Positions 25,066 through 38,162 of a stretch of DNA of 64,000 nt are shown here, piece by piece. Under the pieces are notes generated by a model, which was not told the origin of the DNA, searched no databases, and saw only the letters and a program-made list of their open reading frames with translations. The position numbers and the translations under genes were made by a program. The number at the start of each line of letters is the position of its first letter. The stretch's first letter is position 1. This stretch comes from Mallotus nudiflorus (taxonomy: Eukaryota > Streptophyta > Magnoliopsida > Malpighiales > Euphorbiaceae). The stretch covers positions 1 to 64,000 of the forward strand of contig CANTUR010000285.1 of NCBI GenBank assembly GCA_947683625.1, in the 5' to 3' direction.

Positions 25066-25703
25066 TGTAACTGATAACTTGATTTGGGAACTCTTTCAAA
25101 TTTTGCACATGTGTTCACAAAAATAAAGTTAGATGGTGGAAAAACTCCTACAAACACTCTAAGTTAGTAAAAATCTTGAGAAGGTGTAATTCAAACCTTA
25201 TTGGAGTATGCTTTCTTGTTATTAAAGGTTTTTATCTTCTTGATTGAGGAAGAAATATATTTCCTATATAGAATAATATTATTATTAGGAATAAAATAAT
25301 TTAGCTTCCCTTTTAGAAATTTATATTTCTTATTCAAGCATCACTAGCTATTTCACAAGTTAAGTCGATTGAATTCCTTAAACAGTAAATCTTTTTCAGC
25401 ACATATTTTTTACACATATGACTTGAATCTTGAAATTTTATTTAGAAATATTTAAAGTAGTCACCAATCAATAGATATTGACCCATAAACTATAACCTTC
25501 TATATGAGCCTATAATTACTATAACTAATTGACTTAACCATAAGTGACCATAAAAACTTAAAAACAACCTACATAGTGTTACTTATTAATGTTGCTCAAA
25601 TTAATTATTTACATCTTATGATCCATTTTATAGATATTACTTACCAAACAAACTCTTTAAGTAATGTGATTTTGTTCCTTTAGAAGGAATTTTTGTAATT
25701 TCC
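25066..25703. other. AT-rich DNA between the MULE and the LINE
   Basis: I see no gene and no repeat boundary in this stretch. The last eight bases, TAATTTCC, may be the left target duplication of the LINE that follows. Confidence 0.4.
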
Positions 25704-26893
25704 TTTTTTTTTTATTGCAATAAGAAGGAATTTCATTACTCATGAAATAAAGAGTACATAACATCATTTTGCAGAATATTATAAAGTTTCCTAGGAACAA
25801 TACTTATTGTTTCTTCTACTGCAAAGAAAAAATTATTTTTTGCTACTTAGTCAGCTATTTGATTAGCAGTTTGGGAATGTGCTGAATATGAAAATCTTAA
25901 CCCCTTGCATCCCTCATACTTGATTGTATATCATCTAGTATTATCCTGATCTTCCATTGAACTTTATTCAGTTTTGATTCTACTGCTTTTACTACTACTA
26001 AGGCATTTATTTCTACATTGGCCTTCCTTATACCTTTTGAGATAGCATACCTTATAGCATCCCTGACTGATGTTGCTTTTGTTACTAGTGGAGAGGTGCA
26101 TTTCACTTTCCTTGTCTTAGCTCAGGTTATCTCCCATATACTATTTATGCAGATGAAAGTTATAGTAGCTTCAAACTTATTTTTGTTACAAGCTACATCA
26201 TAATTGAGTTTTGTCTTTCCTTCTTGCTAAAGCTCCTAGGATTTGCTCTGCATTACTGCATTTGAGTCTTGCATCTGGAGCAATTCATTCCCCTGCCACC
26301 ATTTTGCCTATTGGGCTTTAGCTTTTGTAATTATCTTTTTTTGGGTCTACTTTATCCCCATTGAATATGTATTTATTTCTTAACTTATACCTAGAGCAAG
26401 AGATTCAATTAACCGAGACTCAGAAGCTGAAATTTCACCCTGACTGTCAATAGGTTTAAATAAATCAACAATAAATGCTAGCCATTAGCTCTATTCTCTT
26501 GTCAATACCAACTCTTTTTAACATCTCTGTAGCTTTCTTCCACTAAGTACTAAATGCTTAAAATCTTACCTCTGATGGCTTATAATTAAAGTCTGATCTA
26601 AACCAAATAAGTAAAGTTTGAGCGCATAACAACATTAGATGTTTAACTAGTTCCTTATCTTTTTTACACAGTTGACAAGTCATGTCCACCTCCTTAATTC
26701 ACTTTTTTAGGTTATGGTTGGTTGCTATTAAGTTATTTATGCACTGCCAAATAAAGAATTTGATTTTTTTTGGAACCTGCATCTTCTATATGAAGCTCCA
26801 AACCATTCTATCTGGAGGGGAAGAAAGCAATGGACTCACCATGCCTTGCTTTCTATTCTCCTCATTTTTAAGGAAATTATTTTCGAATTTCAT
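25704..26893 (-). pseudogene. L1-type LINE, 3' piece: zf-RVT, RNase H-like domain and poly(A) tail
   Basis: On the - strand this is the end of a LINE ORF2. At 26880-26550 it encodes the reverse-transcriptase-associated zinc-binding region (KIKFFIWQCINNL, then MTCQLCKK and HLMLLC). At 26106-25897 it encodes an RNase H-like domain (ATSVRDAIRYAI, VEINALVVVKAV). A ten-base A tail (T run at 25704-25713 on the + strand) follows TTGCAATA. Several stops interrupt the frame. It is the last of four LINE pieces. About 80 codons expected between the 41633-42059 piece and this one are missing, apparently deleted with the start of the copia LTR. Confidence 0.85.
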
Positions 26894-27171
26894 CGACTGG
26901 GAGCATGACACTTACAGCTCAACAGTTGTAAGGTTTGAGTTAAACTGAAAACTCAAGTTGCAAGAATCCATCTAGGAGAGTAGATTATGGTGATTCAAAA
27001 TCCTAACTTGGGGATACATTAGGTGGAGATGTAGGATTATTGAGAACTTGAACTCCTTAAATTCTTGTATTCATCATTCTTCCTTCTCAACGTTCTTTGA
27101 TTCTTACTCAAATCTTTTAATTTCTTATAATTATTTGATAGCCCTATTCACTCCCCTCTAAGGTACTTCCA
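26894..27171 (+). repeat. Truncated 5' LTR of the SIRE-like copia
   Basis: The remnant aligns with 40981-41012 and then with 41394-41632 of the 3' LTR. It lacks the first 450 bp or so and an internal stretch of about 380 bp. The internal deletion falls between two copies of AACTCAA in the intact LTR, as expected for deletion between short repeats. Confidence 0.85.
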
Positions 27172-27243
27172 ATTATTATCAGAGCTTGGATTCTACGGAC
27201 TTAATTATTAGAATACAAGATCATAGGGAGTGAATCTCAAAAT

Positions 27244-29266
27244 ATGTCTTCACTTAAACCATTATTTGATGGTAGTGATTATCCTCATTGGAAGTTCAAA
27301 ATGGAACTATATCTAGATTATGATTCCATTAGAATTTAGGAAATTATTCTCAAAGGTTGGCAACCACCAAAAACTACTATTAATAATGTACAAACTACTC
27401 TTTCAAAAAGTGATTGGAGTAATGATTAGAAGGAAGAAAACTATAAGAATAAAAAGACTATGATCACTCTACTCTCCTTTATGACAAGAGAAGAAGGAGA
27501 AAAGCTTTAAGATTGCATTTCAGCTAAGGAAATGTAGGAGACCATAAAAAACCATTATGAAGGCAATGCGCAAGTTATAAGTAAAAAGGTTTAACTTCAT
27601 ATGTATGAATATAAACTCTTTAAAATGAAGCCTTAAGAATCAATCATGGAGATGACAAACCATTTTAATGCTCTCCTCACAACCCTAAAGAAACTTAGAA
27701 AACATTTCTCCAAGGAAGAGGTAAATAATAAGATTCTAAGAATCTTACCAAAAAACGATTAGGAATCTCGAGTCACTTTAATTGAGGAAACTTAAGACCT
27801 CTTTACTCTTTCAACCAATTTGCTTATTGGTAAGCTCTTAACATATAAGCTTATAATTAACCAAAGAGGTAAAAAGCAAAAAGAGAAGGAAGAGAAGAAA
27901 AAGAGCATAGCATTAAAGATTTCACAAGAAGAAAGTGAAGATAAAAATATTGAAGTTTTTAGTGATGAAGATGGTGATATTGCCATGCTCCCTTGGAACT
28001 TTAAAAAAATTTTGAGAAAGAAAAATTTCTCAAGAATAAAAGACTTTAATAAGAAGTATGAAGGGGAAGGTAAGAAGAAAACTAAAGAAGTTACTTACTA
28101 TGAATGTAAGAAATCGGGTCACATCTGAAGTGAGTGCCCCAAACTCATATTCAAGAACAAAAGAGCAAAGGAGAAAAGAAAGGCCTTCAAAGCTACTTGG
28201 GATGACTCATCCGAATCTGAAAAGGAAGAGGAACAATAAGAAATGGCCAATCTTTGCTTCATGGTTCTTGAAAATAAAAATGAGGTACCTTCTACTTCTA
28301 ATTCTTATTGTGATGATTATTGTAAATAGATGATGATGATGATAATAATGATGATGATGAGAGCTATACTGTTAGCAAACTCTTTCTTAAATGTAAAAGC
28401 TTACTTTTTAAGAAGAATCATTATAAGCATGAGTCAACTAGCTTAACCAACGAATTTGAAAATTTTAAAAATGAATTTTTTAATCTTGTTAAATTAAATG
28501 ATAAATTGTCTAATGATTTGAAAAATTCAAATTCCTTGGAAGAGTAACTCAAGAAAGTAAGTGATAAAAACCATAAACTTTCTAATGAGGTTGTAGAATT
28601 AAAAAATTCCATATCTAAATTTCAAAGAGGAAAAAAGAGTTTAGATAATTTACTTGACTTTAAAAAATTTGATGAAAATACTCATGGAATTGGATATACT
28701 AACGAAATGACCTCATATTCATCATCATCATATATTAAATTTATTAAAGTATCATTCAATTCCATTTACTCTATCTCTAAACCGATTAAGACTTAAGCTT
28801 TTAAAGCTAATAAGTCTCATGTGTCACATATTAAAGGCACTCATAAGACTCAATCCCATATGACATAAATGGGTAAGTCTCATGTTAGAAAGCACAACCT
28901 AAACATGCTTACGTATACACTAGACACAACACTCATAATCATGTTGTACAACACAATGCACCTAAATATGTTGCATAAACCTATCAAAATACACATTGCC
29001 ATTGCTAATGCACGTCTCACACCATAACTCAAAATAATATGAGACACACATTACTACAAAACAAAAGGCATGTTTCTTACACTAGAAAAGCATATCATCC
29101 TAAAAGAAAAAAATTTGAAAATGTTATATGTTTATATTTCATAATCAAAGAACATACCAACAACGTGTGTTTCTATAGAAGACTACACATGAATTTGCTT
29201 CCTTTGGATTATCTTAAGACTAACCAACTTAAACCAAGAAAGGTTTGGGTTCAAAAGAACACTTAA
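27244..29266 (+). pseudogene. gag of the SIRE-like copia, many stops
   Basis: It starts at ATG 27244 (MSSLKPLFDGSDYPHW, the usual opening of copia UBN2-type Gag). Conserved blocks recur in the same order as in intact relatives, but there are around ten in-frame stops. A zinc knuckle near 28099-28140 reads YECKKSGHI, a stop, then SECP; its first cysteine has become tyrosine. A second, degraded CCHC-like motif lies near 29128-29175 (CLYFIIKEHTNNVC). An acidic block (SSESEKEEE) lies between. Gag would package element RNA. This copy is dead. Confidence 0.8.
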
Positions 29267-29279
29267 ATTTTTTGTGTAG

Positions 29280-29356
29280 GTGTGCTTAAAATCCACAAGT
29301 ATGAAAAGCAAGTGGTATCTTGATAGTGGATGTTCAAGGCACATGACGAGAGATAA
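29280..29356 (+). pseudogene. Protease start of the SIRE-like copia, cut by the gypsy insertion
   Basis: KWYLDSGCSRHMTRD contains the aspartic protease DSG motif. The frame ends abruptly at 29356, where the gypsy LTR begins with TGTAATAACCC. The rest of the protease and the integrase core do not reappear beyond the gypsy, so they were lost by deletion. Confidence 0.85.
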
Positions 29357-32300
29357 TGTAATAACCCTAGTTTTTAAATTAATTTATTTTAAAACGGAAT
29401 ATGCAATATTAATAAATTCAAAAGTTATATTTAATTATTTAATTATTTTGTGGTCAATATTTATTATTTTATATTTAATTATAATTTTCTACATAAATAT
29501 TTATTTTGAAACTTATTATTTTGAAAATTAATTTACGTTATATTTACTACTTTGAAAAGAATTATTTTAATAATATTATTTAAGTACTAATGTTATTTTA
29601 TTGATTGATTTAAATTTGAGTATTATTTTATTATATAATTATTCCATAATATTGTTTATTTTTATCATTATTATTATTATTAATTTTATTAAACCACATT
29701 ATTTGAATTGTTATTTTATGTGTTATTATAAATATACACGAACACATATAATTAGGATTATTATTTTATGTGTGTATATTATTTATTATTATGTGTTATA
29801 TATATATATGTATATAATATATGTGTGGTGGAGGTTAGTACACATAAGCATGTTATATAATTATAATATATAGTATATTACATACATGCATAAACCCATA
29901 CATGCATACATTCAATAAGCAAATATGTATATACATATACAGAAACATACAAAAACGGGACAAACACAAAAAAATCACAAAGTCTTCTCCTTCCTTCCCC
30001 GTGCAATCCGAGCCTCCTCCATCACTGCACCTCCCATTTTTTCGGCCGACCACCCACCTTCAGCCAGCCCTTCCGCTGTCCTCCTCCCCTTTCCCCAGCA
30101 CTGGCAACACGCAGAAATTGAAAGTAACCGAAACTCCATTGTTTCTGATCACCACCTCCATTCGGCCACCATTTCTCTTGATTCAGGTGTCTTTCTCTTC
30201 CTATTGCACCGGTGAGAACTAATCCAAGCTTAGTTTAAGCTTTAATCTCCATTTGATTGAGTTTTTGTTGATTTTTATTTATGGAGTTCTAGGGTTTTGA
30301 ATTTTTTTTAGCTTGATTTAGCTTGAATCTTGCAAACTCCCTTTACAAACATGATTCCTAGTAGCATAATATACCTCTATGAATTTTTTTATGATTTTTG
30401 GAATTAATTTTGATTTTTGTGAATTTTTGAATATTTTATTATTATTTTATTAATTTTTGTAAATTAATTTATTAAATTATAAAATTGGTTGATTTAGTGA
30501 TATTATATATTTTTATTAATTTTAGTGTTGAGAAATTAATTTTTCAGAATATTATATTTTTTTTATGATTTTTTATAGTTTATGTCAAAATTGAATAATT
30601 AGGTTAGAGTTGGATTTTTGTTGAAATATTGGTTTAAATATGTGTTTTAGTTAATATTAATAATATATATGTTGAGAAAATAATTTTTATGCATTTATAG
30701 AATTTTTATAGAATTTTTGAGTAATAATAGTATATAATGTATATTTTTGTATTATAGGGGTAAATACATAATTTTGTGCTAATTATAGCTAAATAATTCA
30801 TTTTAGTTGGTTTTAATATTATTTAAGGTACTAAAATGATTTTTACAAATTATTTACTATTTTTAACTAATTAATACTAATTTTTGAAAATTATTTTCAA
30901 ATAATATATTATATACTATTTTGGTAATAAAATGGGTTTTTAGTAATTTTTAATATGTATTTAGAATAATTAAGTTATTTGGATTAGTAAATTGAATTTT
31001 TATTAAATTATATTGAATTATCGAGAAAATTGGATTTTTATAATATTATATTATTATTTCGGGATTTTTACGTAATTATTGAGAAAATAATTATTTTTGG
31101 TGTTTTAATGTTAAATATGTTATATTTTGAGGGTATTTATGGCATTTATTGATTTTTAATATATTTATTTAATTATTTGAATTTGTGTTGAATTGTGGAC
31201 CTTGATTGGGGAATTTCGTAGTTTGGGGTCCCAACCGAGAGTTGTGTGGATTATGATATTAGAAGTGTGTTTTCTTGCAGGAATGACTCTACTTTTTAGT
31301 AGAGAGATGTCCATTTTACAGAGGAGGTTCTGCCAAATTTTTGGTAGAATTCTCGTAAAATGTGACATCGGGTCAATTCTATGTCTGTCTGTATTTTGTA
31401 ATTCTAGATTGAGTCTTTAGAAGTTAAGTTAGATGTGTTTTGATTTTCGTAATCATTTTATTTGTTTAATTGTACCGAGACCGAGGCCAAAAGGATCAGG
31501 CCCATTAGACCAGTCTCGAGGAGCGCACACCTGTGAGTTATTATTTTATATATACATTGCGCTTAGGTTGCATGTTTTAGAAATACATGTTTTAAATGTA
31601 TAATTATGCATAATTGTTTTATTAAATGCTTGAGTATATTTTATGTATATTTTTAGTATATTTTGAAATAAATGCATGTTTTACTTTTGATTTATACCTA
31701 AATTATTTTTAAGTATTTTATTGGTTTATTTTTAGTATATTTCATGATTTATTTGGATTTATTTTACATATTTATACTTGAAATATAATTAGTTTATTTT
31801 AGGTTTATTTCTGGTATATATATATGGTTTATTTGGTTATTATGAATGATATTATGCATTACTTATTTACTTGAATGTATGTTTTATTTTAAATGAAGGA
31901 TATCAATAGAACATGCTACTTAGTGGGCAACAATAGGACCGTGTACGTACCAATGTGATAGATTTAGGGTTGAGTAAGAATCATTTGTGGTATTATGAAT
32001 TATTTGAGATTGATATGATTAATTTGATTGAGATTGATGTGATTGATAGAGCTCGGTTGACCAAGTGTCTCGGGACCAATCATACTGATAGTTAGACTGC
32101 TGGAGCTCGGTTGACTTAATGTCTCGGGGCCAGTCTACTGTCCATATGGATTAAGTGAGTTTAATTGGAATTAAGTGAGCTTGTATGGCTAGAGTGATAT
32201 TATTGTTGGTTGAAGTTACGATTAAATAGGGTTTTATTTGATCCTTTATAAACTGATGTTTTTCAGTATTATATATAAAGTGATTTTCAGTATTTGTGTG

Positions 32301-32819
32301 TATATGTCTGTATATATATTTATTATATATATATTGTTGACTGATTGCATTAGACATATAGAAAATGCATGTATATATATTATAACAATTCACTCAATGA
32401 GGTCTAACTCCTCTCAGTTGATATTTTTACAGGAGAGTCTTTTTCTTCAAACCTTAGCAGTAGATCCATTTACCTGACTTCTTTTGCCCTGGCTTTATTA
32501 TGTAAATTATCTACTTAATTATTTTATATTGTACTCTAGAAAACTGCAATAGTTATGATTTGTATCAGTGGTGAGTTTTATTTTATATTTGTTGTATCTG
32601 AATTTAATTCGGAGGTTTTCTCTGAATCGTGTATTAATATTTTCTTATTGTGATATAAAAGAGATTATTTTTATTATATTGATTTGAGATTTTAATTATG
32701 GTGCATATTTGATTATTATTACTGTATGTTTTTATTTTTAAGGTTTGTTACAGGTTCCGAATTTGAAACAATTTCCATTCCCTAGCGCTGATCATGACTT
32801 CTAGTTTTGGGTCGTGACA
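29357..32819 (+). repeat. Long gypsy LTR, copy A (5' LTR, 3463 bp)
   Basis: It begins TGTAATAACCCTAG and ends TTTTGGGTCGTGACA. It matches two solo LTRs at 42060-45288 and, inverted, 47561-50840. It contains a C-rich block (29985-30210) ending in a donor-like CCG|GTGAGA at 30212, an AT-rich stretch to the acceptor-like TTGCAG at 31280, a conserved block to a second donor-like CT|GTGAGT at 31533, and a second acceptor-like TTTTTACAG at 32432. An internal duplication of a GCTCGGTTGAC segment lies near 32049 and 32105. Confidence 0.9.
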
Positions 32820-33017
32820 AAGTTAGTATCAAAGTGGAGTTTTGTATCAGGGCCTAAGTTGGTTGAGTTGTGGCCCTAGTTTTTCAAAGTCGTGTTTTCT
32901 TTTGCAACTACTGCAGTTAATTAGGTTCAAGTATGTCTTTGATAAGTATTCCTTGATTTAGTTTTCTGTGTTACCATTAGTTGTCTGTTTTGTATGAATC
33001 CTTCTATTTGTCTTTTC

Positions 33018-34360
33018 AGAATAAGGAGACGAGCTTGTGTCGCTCCATCAGTTGTTAAGGCTAAGGATGATGAGTCATTTCAGGATGAGGTTTTACCTCC
33101 TGAGCTGCCAGCTAGGTGCAGAGGTAGACCTTGAAGAGCGACAGGTCGCCATAGACAAAGAAAGCTATAGGATGAGGAACCTGTAGAGCCTAAGTATGAG
33201 GGTGCTCCTATACCTCTAGTTGCACCGCCAATTCAGCCTGTCTATCAGTACGGTGTGTCTGAACTTGAGGCAGCATTATTCTATGCTAGAGTTAGCTATA
33301 TAACCTTCGATGGGACTTCTAATCCATTGGATTTCCTACACGCGATCAAGACAAGGACTCAAACTGCTCACACCGAGTATCAGCGGATCATAATTGTAGA
33401 GCTATCAGTAGAGGGACCAGCCCTGGATTGGTTCATCCAGATGATTCAGCCTTATATGATGATGATGACATGGGCACAGTTCAGAGAGCAATTTATAAGG
33501 AGATTCTGCCCAGAGCCACTCCGTATGAGCTACAAACTTTGGCTGACTAGTATCACCAGGTATAATAGATCTGTTGAGGACTACATCAGAGAGTTCCTTC
33601 GACTCGGCAGATATGCAGAGGGCTTGATTCGAGATCAGTATTTCACCGTCACTACTTATGTCATTGGTTTGGATTCTGCATTTGCTGGTATACCTACAGT
33701 AGGCCTTACTCTAAAGTCAGTGATAAAGTTGGCTAAGGAGATTGAGCTGAGGCTAGTCAGGCAAGGAGCTATGCCTGATTATTACCAGCTAGGCACTTAG
33801 TCAGGTGGATTTTAGACTACTCCATACTCGAGTTTTCACATTGGTTTAACTATTCAGTAGAGGGGCCAAGTCCAGCAGAGACAGAGACAGTAGCATAGGG
33901 TACACAGGAGTAGTAGACATGGCCGTGGAGGTTAGTGCAGATCGATTAGATTTGGATCAAGTGCTTCGAGCAGTAGCAGTGGTCGTAGTTCTGGGTCAGC
34001 TGCCAGTGTTTGTCAGATCTGTGGTAGAGTCCATCAGGGACCGTGTTACATGGCACCGTTAACTTATTTTTTATGTAGACAGATGGGATACTATGCTAGA
34101 TCATGTCCCTATTTTGGTTATTAGCCACAGTAGATTTTACGATTTTCACAGCAGTCAATTGCCAGTGCAACACCAGTTCTTTTTTAGTTGCCTCCAGCTC
34201 AGCACCAGAGTTCTACTTAAATTATTCCTTAATAGAATCATGGTAGAGGTACCAGAGGAGATTCTAGAGGTGTTGGCCAAGCTTCTACCAGTCAGCAGGG
34301 AGGTCGAGGTCAGATCAGAGTTTTTCATCTCACTCAGCAGGATGCTCAGGCATCTAATAC
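33018..34360 (+). pseudogene. gypsy gag, stop-interrupted
   Basis: The best-preserved stretch, 33255-33797, encodes a retrotransposon Gag domain (FDGTSNPLDFLHAI, GPALDWFIQMI, FRRFCP-like and SVEDYIREFLRLGRYA). The expected start near 33018 has lost its ATG, and a stop occurs at 33134-33136. After 33800 an Arg/Ser/Gly-rich region and a zinc knuckle-like motif follow (CRQMGYYARSC near 34070-34110, with the usual histidine replaced). Gag would form the particle. It is not functional here. Confidence 0.8.
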
Positions 34361-34369
34361 AGTCGTGGT

Positions 34370-35620
34370 AGGTATTATTTCTATTTTTTACTTGGATGCT
34401 TGGGTTTTATTTGATTCGGGTGCCATGCATTCGTTTGTTTCTCCTGTATTTAATTTTAAGTCTTGTTGGTAAGCTTTGAGGATGGCTTTTCCTTTATCTA
34501 TTACCACTCCTCTTAGCGATTCCTTGGACATCGATGTTGTTCTTTCTAATTGTCCATTTTTCATCAGAGGTAAAGAATTGCCCACTGATTTGATATTGTT
34601 AGATGTGATAGAATTTAATGTTATTCTTAGTATGGATTGGTTATCTCAGCACTATGTCGTTGTGGATTTTCGGAGTAAAGAGGTGATTTTTAGAACTCCT
34701 GATGAAGAAGAGTTTAAGCTTATTGGTGATAAAAGTTTTGCACCTCCGAATCTTATCTCTGCTATTACGACTAGGAAGATACTGAGGAAGGGTTATCAGG
34801 GTTATTTGGCATTGGTCAGGGATACTTCAGTGGAGAAGTTGACACTCATAAATGTTCCTATTGCCTATGAGTTTTTTGATATTTTTCCTAAGGAGTTGCC
34901 AGGTTTACCACCTCACAGAGAGATTGAGTTCTGTATAGATGTGGTTCCAGGCACTACCCCTATTTTGATGCCACCTTATAAAATAGCTCTGACAAAGTTG
35001 AAAGGGTTGAAGGAGCAGTTGCAGGAATTACTGGATAAGGGTTTTATTGGACCCAGTGTTTCTCCTTCGGGTGCACCAGTCCTGTTTGTGAGGAAGAAGG
35101 ATGGTATCCTGAGACTATGCATTGACTACAGAGAGCTGAATAAGGTGACAATGAAGAACAAGTATTCTCTCTCGAGGATAGATGACTTGTTTGATTAGCT
35201 ACAGGGTGCACAATTCTTTTCTAAGATTGATTTAAGGTCAAGTTATCATCAATTGCAGATCAGAGAGGCCGATGTTCATAAAATAGCATTCCGCACTCGA
35301 TATGGCCACTATGAGTTTCTAGTTATGTCGTTTGGCTTGACTAACGCACCAACAGCTTTCATGGATCTGATGAATAGGGTATTTAGACCATATATGGATT
35401 AGTTTATAGTAGTCTTCATCGATGGTATACTGGTGTATTCGAAGAGTATAGGAGTATGTATATCATTTGAGGACTGTACTGCAGACACTGAAAGAACATT
35501 AGCTTTATGCTAAATTCTCGAAGTGTGATTTTTGATTGGAGAGTGTTGCTTTCCTTGAACATGTGGTGTCTAAAGAGGGTATCCAGGTTAATCCATAGAA
35601 GATTGAGGCAGTGTCTCAAA
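34370..35620 (+). pseudogene. gypsy protease and reverse transcriptase, truncated, RT active site mutated
   Basis: Protease: LFDSGAMHSFVSP near 34410. An open stretch from 34476 to 35198 then covers the protease end (DVIEFNVILSMDWL) and the RT fingers and palm (LFVRKKDGILRLCIDYREL). Stops at 35196-35198 and near 35399-35401 break the frame. The RT box normally F(I/V)DD reads FIDG, with the second catalytic aspartate changed to glycine at 35424-35426. The frame is cut at about 35620 after KEGIQVNP. Enzyme activity is excluded. Confidence 0.88.
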
Positions 35621-37335
35621 AAATTTAACTCTAAAGCCGATGCAAGAATTTTCCTAGGTTATTTTACCTCTAGCAAAGCATATAGAGTGTTTAATAAGAA
35701 GACTCTAGTAGTTGAAGAATCAATGCATGTTTTCTTTAATTAATCAAACTCAATTTATCCTATAAAGAATGTTTGTAGTGTTGATGATCTTATAGATGAC
35801 AATGAGATTATGGATACTCAAGAAGAAAATGCTAGTAAGCCTTTGGAGCTTAAAGGTCTAAGCAAGGAGGATAATAAAAATATACCTTAACCTACCTTAA
35901 AGGATGAACTTCCAAAGGATTGACAATTTAAGAAAGGTCATCCTCAAGACCTTATCATAGGTGATACTACAAAAGGGGTAACTACTAAATCTAAACACAA
36001 GTCTATTGTAAATTTAGCATTCATTTCTCAAATTGAGCCCAAAAATGTTAATGATGCATTGAGTAATGAATTTTGGGTCCTTGCTATGCAAGAAGAGTTA
36101 AATCAATTTGAGAGAAATAAGGTTTGGACCTTGGTTCTTAGACCAAACATCATCTTATTATAGGCACCAAATGGGTGTTTAGAAAGAAGATGAATGAATA
36201 AGGTGTCATAACTAGGAACAAAGCTAAACTAGTAGCTAAAGATTATAATCAAGAGGATGATAAAACCTTTGCCCTCATTGCAAGGTTAAAAGCTATTAGA
36301 ATGCTACTTGCATTTACATCATTCATGGATTTTAAACTTTATCAAATGGATGTTAAAAGTGCATTTCTAAATGGTTTCATTGAAGAGGAGGTATATGTTG
36401 AGCAACCTCTGGGTTTTGAAAATTTTGATTCTCCAAATCATTCTCCAAGTTAATGCAAAGAGAATTTGAGATGAGTATGATGAGAGAACTCAAGTTTTTT
36501 CTTGGACTTCAAATCAAGCAATGTAACGATGAGATTTTCATCAATTAAACCAAATATACAAGAGACATTCTCAAAATGTTTGGCATGGATGGAGCTAAGA
36601 TAATCAAAACTCCAACGAGCATAATAACTAAACTTAATAAGGATAAGAATGAAAAACCTATTGATGAAAGTGATTTAGAGGTATGATCAGATCCCTTCTT
36701 TATTTAACTACTAGTAAACCTAATATTATGTTTGCTACTTGCTTATGTGCTAGATTTCAATATAGTCCTAGAGAATCTCATTTAAATGCTATCAAAAGGA
36801 TTTTCAAATATCTTTTGTAGAATAATGCATTTAGGACTTTGGTATCCTAGTAGTTCCTCCTTTGACTTAACAAGCTATTCAGATGCAAACTTTGTCGATA
36901 GCTTACTAGATAGAAAGAGTAGTCTCAAAACTTATTAATTTTTAGGATAGTGTTTAATTTCTTGAATTAGCAAGAAATAAGTTTTGGCTACTTTGTCCAC
37001 TGTTGAAGCTGAATATATTACAGCAAGTCTTTGTTGTTCATAAGTTTTATGGTAAAAACAATAATTGTTGGACTATGGTATAAAACTTGATCACATTCCT
37101 ATCAAATGTGACAATACAAGTGCAATAAACCTTAACAAGAATCTTATTCAACATTCTAGAACTAAGCATATAGATATCATTTTTGTTTGATCATGTTCAA
37201 ATTGGTGATATCTCACTTGATTTTGTTGATACAAATAATCAACTTGCTAATATCTTCACCAAACCTCTTAATGAAAAGAGATTGAATTTCATTAAACATG
37301 AACTTGGCATGATAGATGGTTCTAGTTTGTCTTGA
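35621..37335 (+). pseudogene. Remaining pol of the SIRE-like copia: integrase end, RT and RNase H with RT core deleted
   Basis: It opens with the integrase C-terminal motif KADARIFLGYFTSSKAYRVFN. RT begins with NEFWVLAMQEEL and reaches DVKSAFLNG and VYVEQPLGFENF. At about 36449 it jumps straight to the region after the active site (MRELKFFLGLQIKQC), so the YVDD segment of around 100 or more residues is missing. RNase H remnants follow (STVEAEYITA, RTKHIDI) and the end reads NIFTKPLNEKRLNFIKHELGM, stopping at 37333-37335. Several frameshifts and stops are present. Confidence 0.85.
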
Positions 37336-37867
37336 TTTTGTATTTAAATTTCTACTTCAATTATTGGTTTCATTTAAGTTTTCTTTATGTTTATTTCTAG
37401 TATATAACACTTATTCACAAGTATATTTTTGGTATTGTTTTTTAAAAAAACCTTCATTTCTTCTTATGTGGAGATAAGTGTTCATTTGAATTACATTTTT
37501 TTTATTTTCATATTCTTTATTTCAAAAATAGTTTGTATGATCATTTTTTTCCTTCCTATTTTTTTTAATTCTTCATATTTTGCAAAATTAAAAATTAATT
37601 AATAAAAATTTTATTCATTCAATTAATTATTTTAATTTTTAGCAAAATATATCCTTCTTTAAATGAGTTTATTTCATATACTTATTTAATCCTTCTCAAA
37701 ATCTTCAATTAATTCAAAATAAAATGCAATTAATTTGCAAGGACTTAATTGCAAAGATTTTGCAAATTTCTTGTTGTCAGGGACTTATCCCACTTAGGAT
37801 TAGTTCTTGTCCTGATCAGAACATTATTCTGTCAATTTTGTGTTTTTACACAGAACTGATCCCTAAC

Positions 37868-37887
37868 GATATCCCGATCGGGATATC
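37868..37887. other. Perfect 20-bp palindrome in the copia spacer
   Basis: GATATCCCGATCGGGATATC equals its own reverse complement. It lies between pol and the env-like ORF. A close variant, GATATCCCGACCGGG, lies in the 3' LTR at 40973-40987. It could be a protein-binding site or a cruciform. Function unknown. Confidence 0.9.
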
Positions 37888-38162
37888 ACTTAGGACATTA
37901 TGTCCCAACTAGGATGAGAGCATGTGCCACCAAGACATCAATCCTAACAGGATTAGGATTCCAAATCTTTTCACCTTTTTAACTCTCCAATCATAATCAA
38001 TAACAATTTTTGAGGTTCCTATTCAATTTAAATTCAAATTTTGAACTATTTCTAACCCTAATCTTTTGCCTATAAATATCATTCTATTTTTACTTAATTT
38101 TCTACTCAAATCAATATTTCTTTTCTCTATAATTTTCTTCTCATATTTTCTCCTTTCTCACC

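Larger units (their letters stand above)
29357..35620 (+). mobile_element. Ty3/gypsy element (Del/Tekay-like), 3' truncated, nested in the copia
   Basis: The element has a 3.46-kb 5' LTR (29357-32819), a degraded tRNA-Met-type primer site (about 32822-32838, TAGTATCAAAGTGG), gag, protease and RT. It stops within the RT/RNase H linker at about 35620, where copia integrase sequence resumes. RNase H, integrase and the 3' LTR are missing. Gag and RT blocks resemble Del/Tekay chromoviruses, which also have long LTRs; this lineage call is inference. RT before any integrase and the DSGA protease motif fit Ty3/gypsy. Confidence 0.85.

Noticed and set aside
29902..30222. Open frames of about 100 codons in the C-rich block of LTR copy A
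   Set aside because: They follow base composition, differ between the three LTR copies and are not kept open in copies B and C.
34476..35198. An intact host aspartic protease or RT gene
   Set aside because: It is a piece of gypsy pol, bounded by an LTR and primer site upstream and interrupted by stops downstream.
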